Shown piece after piece: positions 28,601 to 40,600 of a DNA stretch of 64,000 nt. The position numbers and the translations under genes were made by a program. Each line of letters starts with the position of its first letter. Position 1 is the stretch's first letter. This DNA comes from Theodoxus fluviatilis. Lineage: Eukaryota; Mollusca; Gastropoda; Cycloneritida; Neritidae. Under the pieces are notes generated by a model. That model worked only from the letters and a program-made list of their open reading frames with translations, had not been told where the DNA came from and did no database searches. The DNA is taken from positions 60,774 to 124,773 of the forward strand of contig JAWQFJ010001262.1 of assembly GCA_034096865.1 (NCBI GenBank), written 5' to 3'.

Positions 28601-31600
28601 CTCCTCCTTCCTTCCACCATTCTCTCCCTCTCTCTGTTTCTCCTCTTCTTCTCTCTCTCTCTCTCTCCTGCCTCAATTTGGCTTGTTCGAAAACCAAGCT
28701 CTCCCACTTCTTCACCTTTCTTCCCATCTCTCTTCTCATAGCTTCTTTAGCCCTTTCTCTCTCTTCCCTATCCTTCTCCATCTGCTGTCTCTCCCTCTCT
28801 CTCTTCTCCTCCCGCTATCCTCACTAACTCCGCTCTTCTGAACTTGCACAAAATCCCTTGCAAAATCTTTAATAGAACCCTCGCCTGCACTCAAACCAAA
28901 CTTCTCTATCAAAACTCCAAACCTGCTCTATCTATTGAATCAATCTCAGACTCAATCTTCAACACTGCTCTGTAATCCATTGTGGAAATTCCGTGATCTT
29001 CACAAACGCTAAGAAATCAGCAAACATCAAAACATCACAAACCACGTGATCTCTAGCAAGCCCAGACAAGAATGCCAAACAGGGTTACTCAAAAAGGGTG
29101 ATAAATCACAATGGCAATGGTTATCCAACACAATTATTCATGCCCTACAAAACTCTGAACAATTGCTTCCACATTTTGGACGAGCACCCCATGCTGTGAC
29201 GTTTCTCCTCTCCTGTGTTTCTTAAAACACCGGCTCAGCGCTATGCGCTTATGTCTAGGGGATTTACTTGAGGAGGAGGAACGCACAATTAAAAATAAAT
29301 CATAAATCTCTGTCATGCACATGCAAAGGAACAGGAGGACAACAGGTTTGACAATTAAGAAAGGGTATTTAATAATCAGAAAAGCAGATAATCGATCAAT
29401 CGCCCCTTTTGTGGCTTTCACTGTAGTTCAATGTTTCTAAGGATAAAAGAGTTCAACAGTTCAGTTCTTTAGATTCAGAGACAGTTCAGAATACGTATTC
29501 ACTGTACCTTAGTAATTCCAACGATGAAGGTCATAACTAAACTTGAGGACTCACAATCTAATCACACGTTCTCGACCGAGAACAAAGGCCATCAATCACT
29601 GCTCCTATGCGCTCTCGGGCAAAGGGCAGAAACAACCACAACACAGCGCTAATGCAGATGAAAACTCCTGGGGTGAGATTTCCCCGGCTGTAGTGGTCAG
29701 CGTTGTTCCAGCCTGGGCAGGCGGGAGGGAGCCAGGCAGGAGGGGAGCGATCTCAAGCAGACGACGGCTGTGCGGCTGGGCATCTCAGACCAGCAGGCGT
29801 GCAGGCGAGCGTGGCAGGCGCTCTTGGGAGGGGTTTGAGGCGGGCCTCGCTCCAGCCGCAAGCGTGTCAGCGCGTTGGTCAACTTCTGGGGTGAGAGTCT
29901 CCACAACTCTCACTGCTTTGGTTTGGAGGGTGAGAAAACTTACTCTCTTATACGTGACAACCCCTTCCAAAGGGATTTAATCAATTACGGCCCAATTCTC
30001 TTTCTTTTGGGCAAACAGGGATGATACAAATACTTCTCTCGTTTTACGTGCTCTGGGGAGGGGATCAGACACACGGAGTAGCTTGGACGGGAGCGTGGTG
30101 TTCTAGCACCCTGTCCTTTCGCCAACTGATTAAAATTGGGCATGCAATGTAGTTTTATTGAAACACCTCAACCCTTTTCACGCATGCGCAAAACTCTTGG
30201 ACAGAAAGCTGACTTGGCAGAAAAACAAGTCAAGGACATCGGTCACCCCACCTCGCAGGAAGTCCGGTATATACAAAAACAGCCATGTGGCATCCGACCC
30301 AGAAAAACAACTCCAGTGCAGAAAGGTTGTGCCAGGATTCTCTGAGACTAAGATCCAGCAGGGGACAGCTTTTCTCAGCTATGAAAACGTTAAAGGCTTC
30401 AGTCTTAAAACACACTTAAATCATCAAAACAATAAAGAGGGGAAAACATGAATCTGTAAGTGTGCTCTTTATGCATGAAGCAACATGGGTTTGTGATATC
30501 AGCCCCTAGGTCAGCAGCTATACATTAACTCTTAAGATCCTGTACCACCCATTACCACCCACCCCAGCTCAATAAATAATAATAATAATACAGATTACTT
30601 GTACGCACATACCTTCCCTAATAGGCAAGCTCATGGCGTTTACAATGACAAGTCCACACTCATACAAAGCATTCCAACACTCGCACACTGTACAATTGAA
30701 ATAAAAGAAGAGTTAAATACAATACAATTAATTAACATAGCAGGCAATAAACAAAACACGAAACATAGAAGAGGTGCCTTGTGAAGCACCTCACTGCTCG
30801 TCAGGAAAGACTGACTGGAACAGGTGTGTCTTAAGGGAGGTTTTGAATTGGGACATGGAATCAGAGTGATGGACAGGGAAAGGTAGGCTATTCCACGTTA
30901 CAGGGCCGATGTAAGAAAAAGCTTGCTGTCCTTGGGGTTTCTTTTTGCGATGGGGGACATTTAACATTTAGGTGTCTGCAACTGAACGGTTATTTCTAGC
31001 GGGGGTGTAGACAGTGAGAATTTCTTTGAGTGCATGTGGTGCACTTTGATTGAAGAAGTTGAAACACATAGTGGCTAGCTTGTACTCTATCCTCTGAGCG
31101 ACGGGGAGCCAATGCAGTGCACAGAGTTTGGATGTGGGAGTTCTCTTGGGACATCTAAAAACTAATCTAACAACAGTGTTTTGGACTTTTTGCAGTTTGT
31201 TTAGCAGAGTGTCAGGAATGCTGGCAAGAAGAGAATTTCCATAATCAAGACGGGACAGAACAAGGGAAGTGACAAGGGTTTGAGTGGCCTGTTGTGAAAG
31301 ATAGTGACGAATAGTGCAAATTTTCCTTAACTCGTAGTAAGCTAACTGGCAAACTTTGTTCACATGAACTCTCATAGAAAGATCATCATCGAACATGACA
31401 CCTAAGTTTCTAACAGACTTTGAGAACTCTGTCTCACTCTGACCTACGGTTAGTTTCAGGGCCTGATCAAATTCGCCTCTACCGCCAACCAGGAGAGCTT
31501 TGGTCTTTGAATCATTAAGTTTGAGTTTGTTCTGGGTCATCCACTGTTTCACATCAGAAATACAAAGATCACTTGCAGAGAGAAGAGGTTGGATTTGACT

Positions 31601-34600
31601 GGGATGAGTGGAGTTGTAAAGTTGCGTGTCATCAGCAAATTCACTGTGAGAGAATGAATGACTGTCAATTACGTTGGGAAGTGGTTGGGTGTACAGTAGA
31701 AACAGCAGAGGACCTAGAACCGAGCCCTGTGGGACTCCGTATTTTAGCGGGGCAGGATCAGAAGCAATACTCTGGATCAAAACAGTCTGCCTACGTTCTG
31801 AGATATATGATTTCAAAAGGAGAGTGCTGTGTTGTCAATGCCAAAAACATGTCTTAGACGGAGAGAAGAATTCCATGATTTATTGTGTCAAACGCAGCAC
31901 TAAAATCTAACAACGTGAGAAGGGAAACTTTGGAATCATCAGATGCGACAAGGAGGTCGTTTAGAACACGGAGCAGAGCTGTTTCGGTGGAATGGTGAGC
32001 ACGGTACGCGGACTGAAAACGAGCCAAAAGATCATACTTGGACACGTGCTCTAACAACAGCTGCAAAGCTAATTTCTCTAACAGTTTTGAAAGAAAGGAA
32101 AGGTTGGAGACTGGCCTGTAATTGCTAAGCTTGTTTGGATCCAGATCTTGCTTCTTCAGAAGTGGCTTGACTAAAGCTTGTTTGAAAACACTGGGGAAGG
32201 TGCCAGACTGGAAGCAATCATTGATCATCTGCGTCAGAACAGGCAGAACGTCATCAATGCACTCAAGAGGGATGTGGGAACAGGATCAAGGTCACAGGAG
32301 GTAGGGGTCATACTACGGATGGTCTTAAGGACCACACTAGCCTCAACCGAGCTGAACTGAAGGAGGGGAGTACCACTGAAGGATACTGGGTCTTCGCTAG
32401 CACCCATACCAGCAGACATGTCAACGTTGCTTCGTATGTCAGACATCTTGGACACAAAGAAGTCACAAAACTTCTGAGGTAGTGATGACAGTGGGGAAGA
32501 AGGGAGAGCGGTACAACGGGTCTTGTTCATGAGTGTGTTTGTGATGGAAAACAACTGCCTACAAGTGGTAGACGCAACTACCTTTGTGTTGAAATACACT
32601 GTCTTGGCCTTATCTACGAGACGATTGATCTTGTGTTTGAAGGAGCTGAACATTTCTTTGTGAACGGCTAACCCAGAACACAGCCACTGTCGCTCAGCTT
32701 GACGCTTTTTCTGCTTCAAAGCTCGGAGTTCGGAAGCGACTGCGCTATATCACGGAGTGGAGCGACGCTGAGGGACCTTGCGCTGCGCTGATGGGGCATG
32801 ACTATCAAGAACAGAGCGGAGATGGTCATACAACTGATCAGCGGATGGCGTGGACGACGCAGCAGCCAGAGCAGGCACATCATGCCTGAACACAGTCAAA
32901 TCAATCGCACGGAGGTTTCGAACGCTGCGATACTCCGGTCCCCGCACCGGCCGCCGCACATCCAAGTCACACAACACAGCAAAATGATCGGAAGTCAAAT
33001 TGTGAGAAACATGACATGAACGAAAAGCATTGTCATCAGGACGATAGAGTACCCAGTCAATGATGTCAATCCTATAAAGCCCTTAGCCGCCCACCCCACG
33101 TGGCTTTTACTTGACTGATTTTTTCTACAAATTGCATAATCCTTACAGGACTAGAGAATGAAACATGTGAATGACTTACAGGACCTTAAGAATTAAATAG
33201 GTTCTAAAATTGGAGATTCTTTCAAGTAAATAATATAAGTAAATATCCTTTCCAATAGTATTTGGAATTTTCCCAAAGGATGTGACAAGTTTTAAAAATT
33301 GAAAATATAAATCTAAGGAAACCAAAATTTTTATTTTGCTGTATATAGTTTTTGAGATGTGCATTTTTGAAAAAGATATAATATTACATGTCATTTGAAT
33401 AATGAACAGATGACCTACTTTTTTCCCCATTGAGCAAAGGTGGCTTTCATTTATTTTCAAGTATATCATTGTTTTGCCATGCATGAACATTTGAAAACTC
33501 GTTGCAGTAAAAAAATCTTCTCTTTTTACCATGTCTCCCCTTAAGAAGAACCAGTACGTTTTGGAAAACTCTTGTGTATCATATGCTTGACATAGAGTGA
33601 TGAATGCCTTTATTATGATGATCCAAGAGCTCATAAAAAGACCACAGAATGCAAATATTCCAGAGTTGTCACAACCAAAAGGATATTCTCAGCTAGATGT
33701 TACTATTAATTTCATTTAAAAAATTGGCAAACCTGAAGGATGACAGTCGTGCCCCTCTCTTTGAAGTCCCAGTAAAGATATCAAATGTTGCAAATGGCAG
33801 TCACGTTGCTGTTCCAGTTCATGACAATGCAAGAAAAAATTGTTTTCTAAGTTACCATCTAAAGAAGGTTGAAAAGAGGTCAGCTATCATGTGCAGAAAG
33901 TGTGGGAAGCATTGTTGCTTTAATCAGACCAGGCATTGTGTCCTAGATGATCATCCACTGACTGAGCAGTGCCGACTTCGTAAGTTGTCTTGTGCCCAAT
34001 GTACCTCACTTCTGCTGAAGCAGGATGATGTTGCAGTACAGATAACGAGCTGCCACTATGCTCTGGTGTATATTAACTGACTTGGTGATTCCTGTAACAT
34101 GTTTTTTTCTCTCCTGTTTTGTTACATTTCAGAGAAACATTCATGACCCCAAAATTCAGTATACTGTACATGTCTTTAGTGTCCATAATATGACTCAAAG
34201 ATGCTGTTGTAAATAACAACAAAGGAGAAGCTTACTCCTCCTTCCACCCCGTCCCCAAGCATGTGGCCGACTTCAGGAGCATTTCCATGGCAGTCCAACA
34301 AGAAAATGTCCTCTAATTCACGCCGGATTACCTCCGCTGTGTTGGAGTTTTGGCCGAAAAGCTATGTCCCAGACTTTCCTCTTTCGTCCGTCGGCTCTCG
34401 TCGTTATGACCCTTTCACGCTTGCTCCAAAACGCCCATCTCAAGTTGGAGCTGACAGACTAGTCTTTGCGCACGCTGGAATCTGCAGCCTTGATTCAGTG
34501 TCATGTCTCCTCCTATGACGACATGCTTGCGCAGGCACAGCGGTCAGTACTGGAAGGTTTTCCTCTGAGCGTCGGATGGACGATTTCTACAAAGCAACCA

Positions 34601-37600
34601 GGCCTTGCAGGAGGCCGCAAATCCCTTATTGGTCCTGTCTTCACAGTCTCTGACAAACTTCACAGAGATTCCGCACTTCAGGATGGAAACCCGAGGGCTT
34701 TGAGGCGGTCAGTGTGCAGGGGTAGAGTGTGTGCGCCGAGAGACAGCGTCCGAAGTGTCGAAATATATGGATGACTTTCTACAGAAGTACGCGAACCCTG
34801 CAACTCTCTCCACGGATCTCCAGGTGCTCATAGACAGACTGCAGAGTCTGGGGGTTTTGGTGTACGTTGCGTAGTCAGACCTTCGACCCTCGCAAGTATT
34901 CACTCATCTGTGAATGAATTTCGATACAGATGCGGGAATAGTGAGACTGCCGCAAAGTGAATGGTCACGCTGACAGATGTGGTGGAGCGGCTCCTTACTT
35001 CAGACAGCACCTCCCCCAGATTTATCTCGAGTTGATTCCTTTTGGGGCGGCTTTTCGTGAGACCCATACAGTGGGCCCTGAGCGATCTATGGTAGCAGAG
35101 CGACGGCTTGTGGGATCAGCGACTAGTCATGTCAGACACACTGCGACAAGCCCTGCAACCTTGGACAAATCGGACATGGCTAATGACGGGAGTGCCGTTG
35201 CAGATGCAGACTGCCACCATTTCCTTATGCATGGACGCATCAATGACAGCTTGGGGTGCTCACCTCCTCACAGACTTTCAGGTCTGCTCAGGACAGTGGA
35301 CAGCAGAGGAACGCTGCCGTCATATCAACGATCTGGAAATGATGGCAGTGATAAATGCATTGAGCATGTGGAAAGACCGGCTGCAGGGCCATGTCGTGAT
35401 GGTGCTAACCGACAACACAACAGTGGTGGCTCACATCAAGAATCAAGGAGGCACTCACTCTCATTCCCTCTGTTTGCTCACGATAATCTGTTACAGTTTG
35501 CCCGTGCAGCGGGTATTCATCTACTGGTTCGTCACATTCCTGGGCGTTTGGACGTGATGGCAAACGGACTGTCTCGGTCTCTAGCACTTCCAACAGAGTG
35601 GACGCTGCACCCGGTCGTTTTTGCCAGGATTCATTAGCTTTTCCCCGGCTATGTCAATCGACCTGTTTGCAACAATATTCAACAACAGGTTGCCGAGGTA
35701 CGTGTCCCCTGTGCCAGATGCCGCAGCTTTGACTGTAGACGCCCTATCGATGGACTGGACAGGTCTAGACCTGTATGTGTCTCCCCTCTGCCTCTCATTG
35801 CGCAAGTGGTTCGATGTCTGGAGCAGTTCAACCGCGAGATGACTTTGGTGGCTCCACTCAGGTGGAACAAGTCATGGATTTCTCTGCTGCTTCTCCGCTC
35901 AGTTCAGATTCCGAAGAAATTGCCATGCAGAGCGGACTTACTGAGCCAGCCGGGCTCCACCATCGTTCACCCGGACGTCGAGGGTCTGAACCTTCTATAT
36001 TCAGACTAGCAGGAGGCAGTTGAGGGCAGAGGATTCTCCGACACAGGGTCAAGAGAGTCACTAGGGATCGCAGGGCCTCCACTTTAAATGTGTACGATGC
36101 CACGTGGATCAGTGGTGCCAGTCGAGGGGGTTGGACCTGTTTGCCTCGACTTCAGCCCGTCTTGCAGATTTTCTCTTTTCCTCCTGAGGTCAAGAAGTTG
36201 CAGCCTTCTACAATAAAGGGCTATCGGTCAGATATAGCCCGTGTATGGAGTTTGTGTGGGTTACCCGACCCAGGGGCTGATCGGGAAATCACCCATCTTT
36301 AAACAATTTCAGTTTACACTGACCCAGGTCGGTACGTTTGTTTCCTAAGTGGAATATTGATCTTGTTCTGGACTTTTGGCTCATGAGCCTTCTGAGCTGC
36401 TGAAGGCAGCCTCCTTTGACAGACTTACCAAGAAGACTGTGTTTTTGATCACTTTGGCCACAGAGGGCCGTGTAAGTGAGATTCATGCCCTTTCAGCCAG
36501 AAGGGATTGTCTGAGATTCAACCAGAACGGATCTGTGTCACTGCTCACCTTACCGGGCTTCATCGCCAATAATAGGTTGCCAGAGGTTGGCAGTCAGCTG
36601 TACACATTACAGCCTCTTGCAGAAGAGATCTTCTACCCAGTACGGGCACTGTCCTGCTACATAGAGCGCACTAAGGACAAAAGGAAGCCTGATGATCCGC
36701 TTTTTCTACCGCCGCATGGCTCAGCAAGAACATCTCCGCAGTTTGGCCACAGCGGGCCGTGTAAGTGAGATTCATGCCCTTTCAGCCAGAAGGGATTGTC
36801 TGAGATTCAACCAGAACAGATCAGTGTCAATGCTCACCTTCCCGGGTTTCTTTGCCATGACCAGGTTGCCAGAGGTTGGCAGTCAGCGGTACACATTACA
36901 GCCTCTTGATGTAGAGGTCTTCTGCCCAGTACGAGCACTGTCCTGCTACATAGAGCACACTACGGACAAAAGGAAACTTGATGATCCGCTTTTTCTACCG
37001 ATGCATGGCTCAGCAAGAACATCTCCGCAGCTGATTTCCTCATGGAATAAGTCCCTTATTGAGGAAGTGTATCAGACGGCCGCAGATCATAGCAGGAGAG
37101 AAGACGCAGCGGATACCCCTTCAGAGGGGCGGACCCTGTGCAGGGGAACAGGAGAGTCAGTGGAGACTGATCCCACTTCTTCTATTCATGCTACAGGGTC
37201 ATTGTCAGCAGTGGGATCTCCTGGTTCCCCGGGGGCAGCCCAGCCGGAGGGCTTGAGAGCTGCTACCCATCGGAGCGGAGCGTCGGGTTCAGTGCTGGAA
37301 GATTCACCTGTCTCAGGGATCAGGGATGTTTCAGTACAGTCCCCTGATCCACACCGATCCGCTCACGAGCTGCGGGCCATAGCAGCATCTTTGGCCTTTT
37401 ACAGAGGCGCAGCTTTGACGGACGTCACCAAGTCAGTTGGTTGATCGCCAGCCAGCACTTTCGGACGCTTTATCTGAGACACATGGCTGGCGAGCATGGC
37501 GTCCGAGTGCACCATTTCCTGCGCCTGCCAGCGGAGGCTCATGGGCGGCGCAGTTTGTCTCACTGACCAGCATCTTCTTAGCTCCCTTTGCTGTCCTTCA

Positions 37601-40600
37601 ACTTGTGCAGTGGTATAGTACAAGTCCTTACTCACCTCCTTCTCTTGCTTAACAGCTATACTAACTCTTAGGGCGCTGGTCAGTGGAGCGAGTTTCTTAC
37701 CTCCTTACCCCCCTCCTATTCGGAATTCGGCAAACAGTGACTCATGTTAATCAGAGTAAAAGGTAATTTTTATCCTAAAATTAGTTTTAGGAGATTAACA
37801 TGAGTCACTGTGGGAGACCCTCCCAACCTGCCCCGCAAAGAGGAGCTCGCCAAGCACTTGAAGAAGTGAACTGAGGTATTGCCCCGAGCGCAAGGGCTTA
37901 TAAGGGGTAAGGGGAGAGCACTGCGCTGGCTTGTGCTTTATCTGGGAGGCCTGCCCAGATTCGCTCCCTTTGCTGTCCACCAGTTAAGATTAGGCAAACA
38001 GTGACTCATGTTAATCTCCTAAAACTAATTTTAGGATAAAAATGTGACCCCGCACCACCAAACCAGTCTTAAGGTGGATTTTATCATTTTTGAGATGTTT
38101 ATATTTTTGAATTCTACAGAGTTTCCTGATTAATTTGACACCAAAACGAACCTGGTAGCTCAAAAATTGTGGAAGTTATAACGAGTTGAAGTTGAAAACT
38201 CAGTCGCGACTTGTTTTGAGAAAACGGACCTCAAAGTTTTGCATGTAATCCTCACACATTCTCCTTAGCAACAGGGTCTTAGAATTTTCCAATCATCTTG
38301 ATTTTTTGCACAGCAGAAGAAACGAAAGAAAGCATGCGAAAGACCATGTGTTGAGGTTCTGCAAGGGTTACGTGTTGTTTTGCAGGTTCAAAATTGGTCG
38401 ATTTTGGCAAATAAAAATGCTCTAAATTATCACAATTTATAACTTTAATTAATTTTTTAATGCACTTAAATACATTTTTAAGACATAAAACTTATACCAT
38501 TTTATAGATTAATTTTTAGAGAATGCAATGAACCAAAAACCTCAATTTCGCACAGGCAGACCCCCACCACCTTCAGAGCTGTGTAGCGCTGTTTCGATGA
38601 TTGCGAGTTAAGACTGGTTTCCAGAAATGGGTCACAAATTACCTTTTTCATCTTGGTTTGGAATGTGTAGATACAAACAAGTATTGCATGCACTCATTTT
38701 GAAGGTACCCTGATATTTTGCAGACATTAAGCTTTCAAACAGTGTTTGAATCTTGTGGATAAGTTGAATATAAGTTGAGTTATAATTTTTTTTGTTGGCA
38801 ATATTTTTCAAATGCCGAAAGGACAAATTTCTTAGATTTTACATATGTGTACATTATCTGTCATAATATTTTGCCAACTGCTGCGATTCTTTTGAAATTT
38901 TAATTGCAAATGTGAAAATGAATCAGCTTCAAGACTATGTAAAGTTTTTACTGTTTCAATGAGAATTAGTTGAGTTGAAGTGTATTTTGAAAATTTTTCA
39001 CTTTTGTCACCTTTCCAATTTTTTAAAGGAACATTTTGTACTCTAGGAGCTGCAGTCATGATGTAGTGGAGTAGATTATTTATTTACCTTTCTAACAGTT
39101 TTTAGATCTTGTTTCTAGGATGTGTAGAAGAGAATAAATAATTTTTTGAATAAAGGATGTCGACTTTCTTTTTTTTATTCTCGGAAAAACCCTCAGGTTT
39201 TAGGGAGGCTTTTTCATCAAGCACTGTAGGTCGTAATGGGTTAAACTATTTGTTCGTTAGTTCGTTCACAGTGCAAGCCATCCTCTAAAATACTGAGCAC
39301 CTCTCTATCTCTTCTCCAGCATTAGCAGCAAAATTACTTGTTTGAATATAGCCAAAACATGGAGAGCAATCATGAAACTACTGTATTTCAGTATGTACAG
39401 CTGCAATGCTTTGAAAAAGGCCAGTCTCAAGTTTTGCTTCAGTAAGAAGATACTCTAGTGTGAAAAGTGACACAGCATTCCTACCTTTGACCTTGAGTTT
39501 GATGTCATCTTCAACCTTCTTGGGGTTGACATTCTCTGGAACCTTGAAGTACTTCAGGATGCCACTCTGTCCTCTCTGACAACAGCATGACAACAATCAG
39601 CAACAGGATCAAACACGCTTCAGGATGCCACTCTGTCCTCTCTGACAACAGCATGACAACAATCAGCAACAGGATCAAACACGCTTCAGGATGCCACTCT
39701 GTCCTCTCTGACAACAGCATGACAACAATCAGCAACAGGATCAAACACGCTTCAGGATGCCACTCTGTCCTCTCTGACAACAGCATGACAACAATCAGCA
39801 ACAGGATCAAACACGCTTCAGGATGCCACTCTGTCCTCTCTGACAACAGCATAACAACAATCAGCAACAGGATCAAACACGCTTAGGGATAAACATACAC
39901 ACACACACACACACTCACACACACACAAACAACCTACACCTACAGACACACACATACACATACACACACACACACATGCGAGCACAAACTGCTTTACCAT
40001 TTATAAAAAGCAAAACAACAACAACAACAAAAGATGAGAAAATCCCACAACCAGTCTAATCTACTAACACCAAATGCACTACGTAGTCAACAACTGGTCA
40101 GAAAGTCCATCAGTCTACTAATGGGTGGGTTACTCAGTCAAAAGCTCAGAGGTCAGTCAGCCTATCAGTCAATCAAACATGAGTCCAATCACACATCAGT
40201 CAGTTGGCTGGTCTGCTGACAAAATCTTCAGTCTATGTTTTACATTTCCACTGGCACAATGTGATTGAAAACTAGTACTTAAAACCAGAATGTTGACTGG
40301 TTTCTGTTCCATTTCATACCAGGAAAAAGGTAACGATTCAATCCTACCAACAACAAAAAAGTAGACGTGATTACATCTAGTAACTGAGCTACACACCTTC
40401 ACCTCCTCACTCTTAATGACGTCCAACAGGTATCGAAGCAGCTCATGGCTGTCCTGCTGCTGGAATCCCTTGAAGCGTGGAGCCCTGAAAAATTTGAAGA
40501 AATTTAAACTAATTTTTATGTTTTCCTGACACACTTACCAGTAGACAAACAGTGATATTATGACCTTTTGACCTCGGAAAAAGAATTTGCATAAATTCAT

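Larger units (their letters stand above)
26079..30459 (-). mobile_element. young non-autonomous LTR retrotransposon (gag only)
   Basis: Two 1265-bp LTRs (26079-27343 and 29195-30459), TGTGAC at the start, differing by eye at about four positions. Both flanks carry the same 7-bp duplication GTGTGCT (26072-26078 and 30460-30466). A purine tract GAAGGGGGAGGGAGTG abuts the left LTR on the minus strand, so transcription is on the minus strand. A possible primer-binding site TGGGGTGCTCGTCC follows the right LTR. The internal 1.85 kb has a gag remnant but no reverse transcriptase or integrase, so it depends on a partner. Confidence 0.93.
25756..33540. mobile_element. TTAA-flanked element with GGGGAGACAYGGTA ends, containing later insertions
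   Basis: TTAA lies at 25752-25755 and 33541-33544. The left end is GGGGAGACACGGTAAT; the right end is the inverted form, ATTACC-like TTTTTACCATGTCTCCCC. Own sequence is about 25756-26071, 30467-30574 and 33080-33540 (under 1 kb), so it was a small non-autonomous element before an LTR element and a LINE entered it. The core AGACAYGG of the TIR is shared with the Kolobok-like element at 54124-57533, suggesting the same superfamily (inference). Confidence 0.75.
24093..34080 (+). pseudogene. piggyBac-like transposase relic 2, split by nested insertions
   Basis: Acidic N-terminus from 24093 ([17 protein letters not shown]...), DDE pieces at about 24570-25620 including [14 protein letters not shown] and [11 protein letters not shown] and [14 protein letters not shown], then [19 protein letters not shown] up to 25755. 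The frame resumes after TTAA at 33541 with [19 protein letters not shown] and a Cys/His-rich tail at 33880-33960 (CRKCGKHCC). Several stops, frameshifts and a (GT)n expansion at 25570 show that it is dead. The gap is a 7.8-kb TTAA-flanked insertion. Confidence 0.8.
34250..38042 (+). mobile_element. DIRS-like tyrosine-recombinase retrotransposon, degraded
   Basis: Order seen on the plus strand: possible gag-like segment (34261-34770), no recognisable reverse transcriptase, an RNase H domain (35130-35450), a linker, a tyrosine recombinase (about 36160-37500), and terminal repeats around 37730-38042. The terminal region holds CAAACAGTGACTCATGTTAA at 37733 and 37995 and an inverted copy GATTAACATGAGTCACTG at 37792, the split inverted layout expected of DIRS ends. 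The 5' end is missing. Confidence 0.8.
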
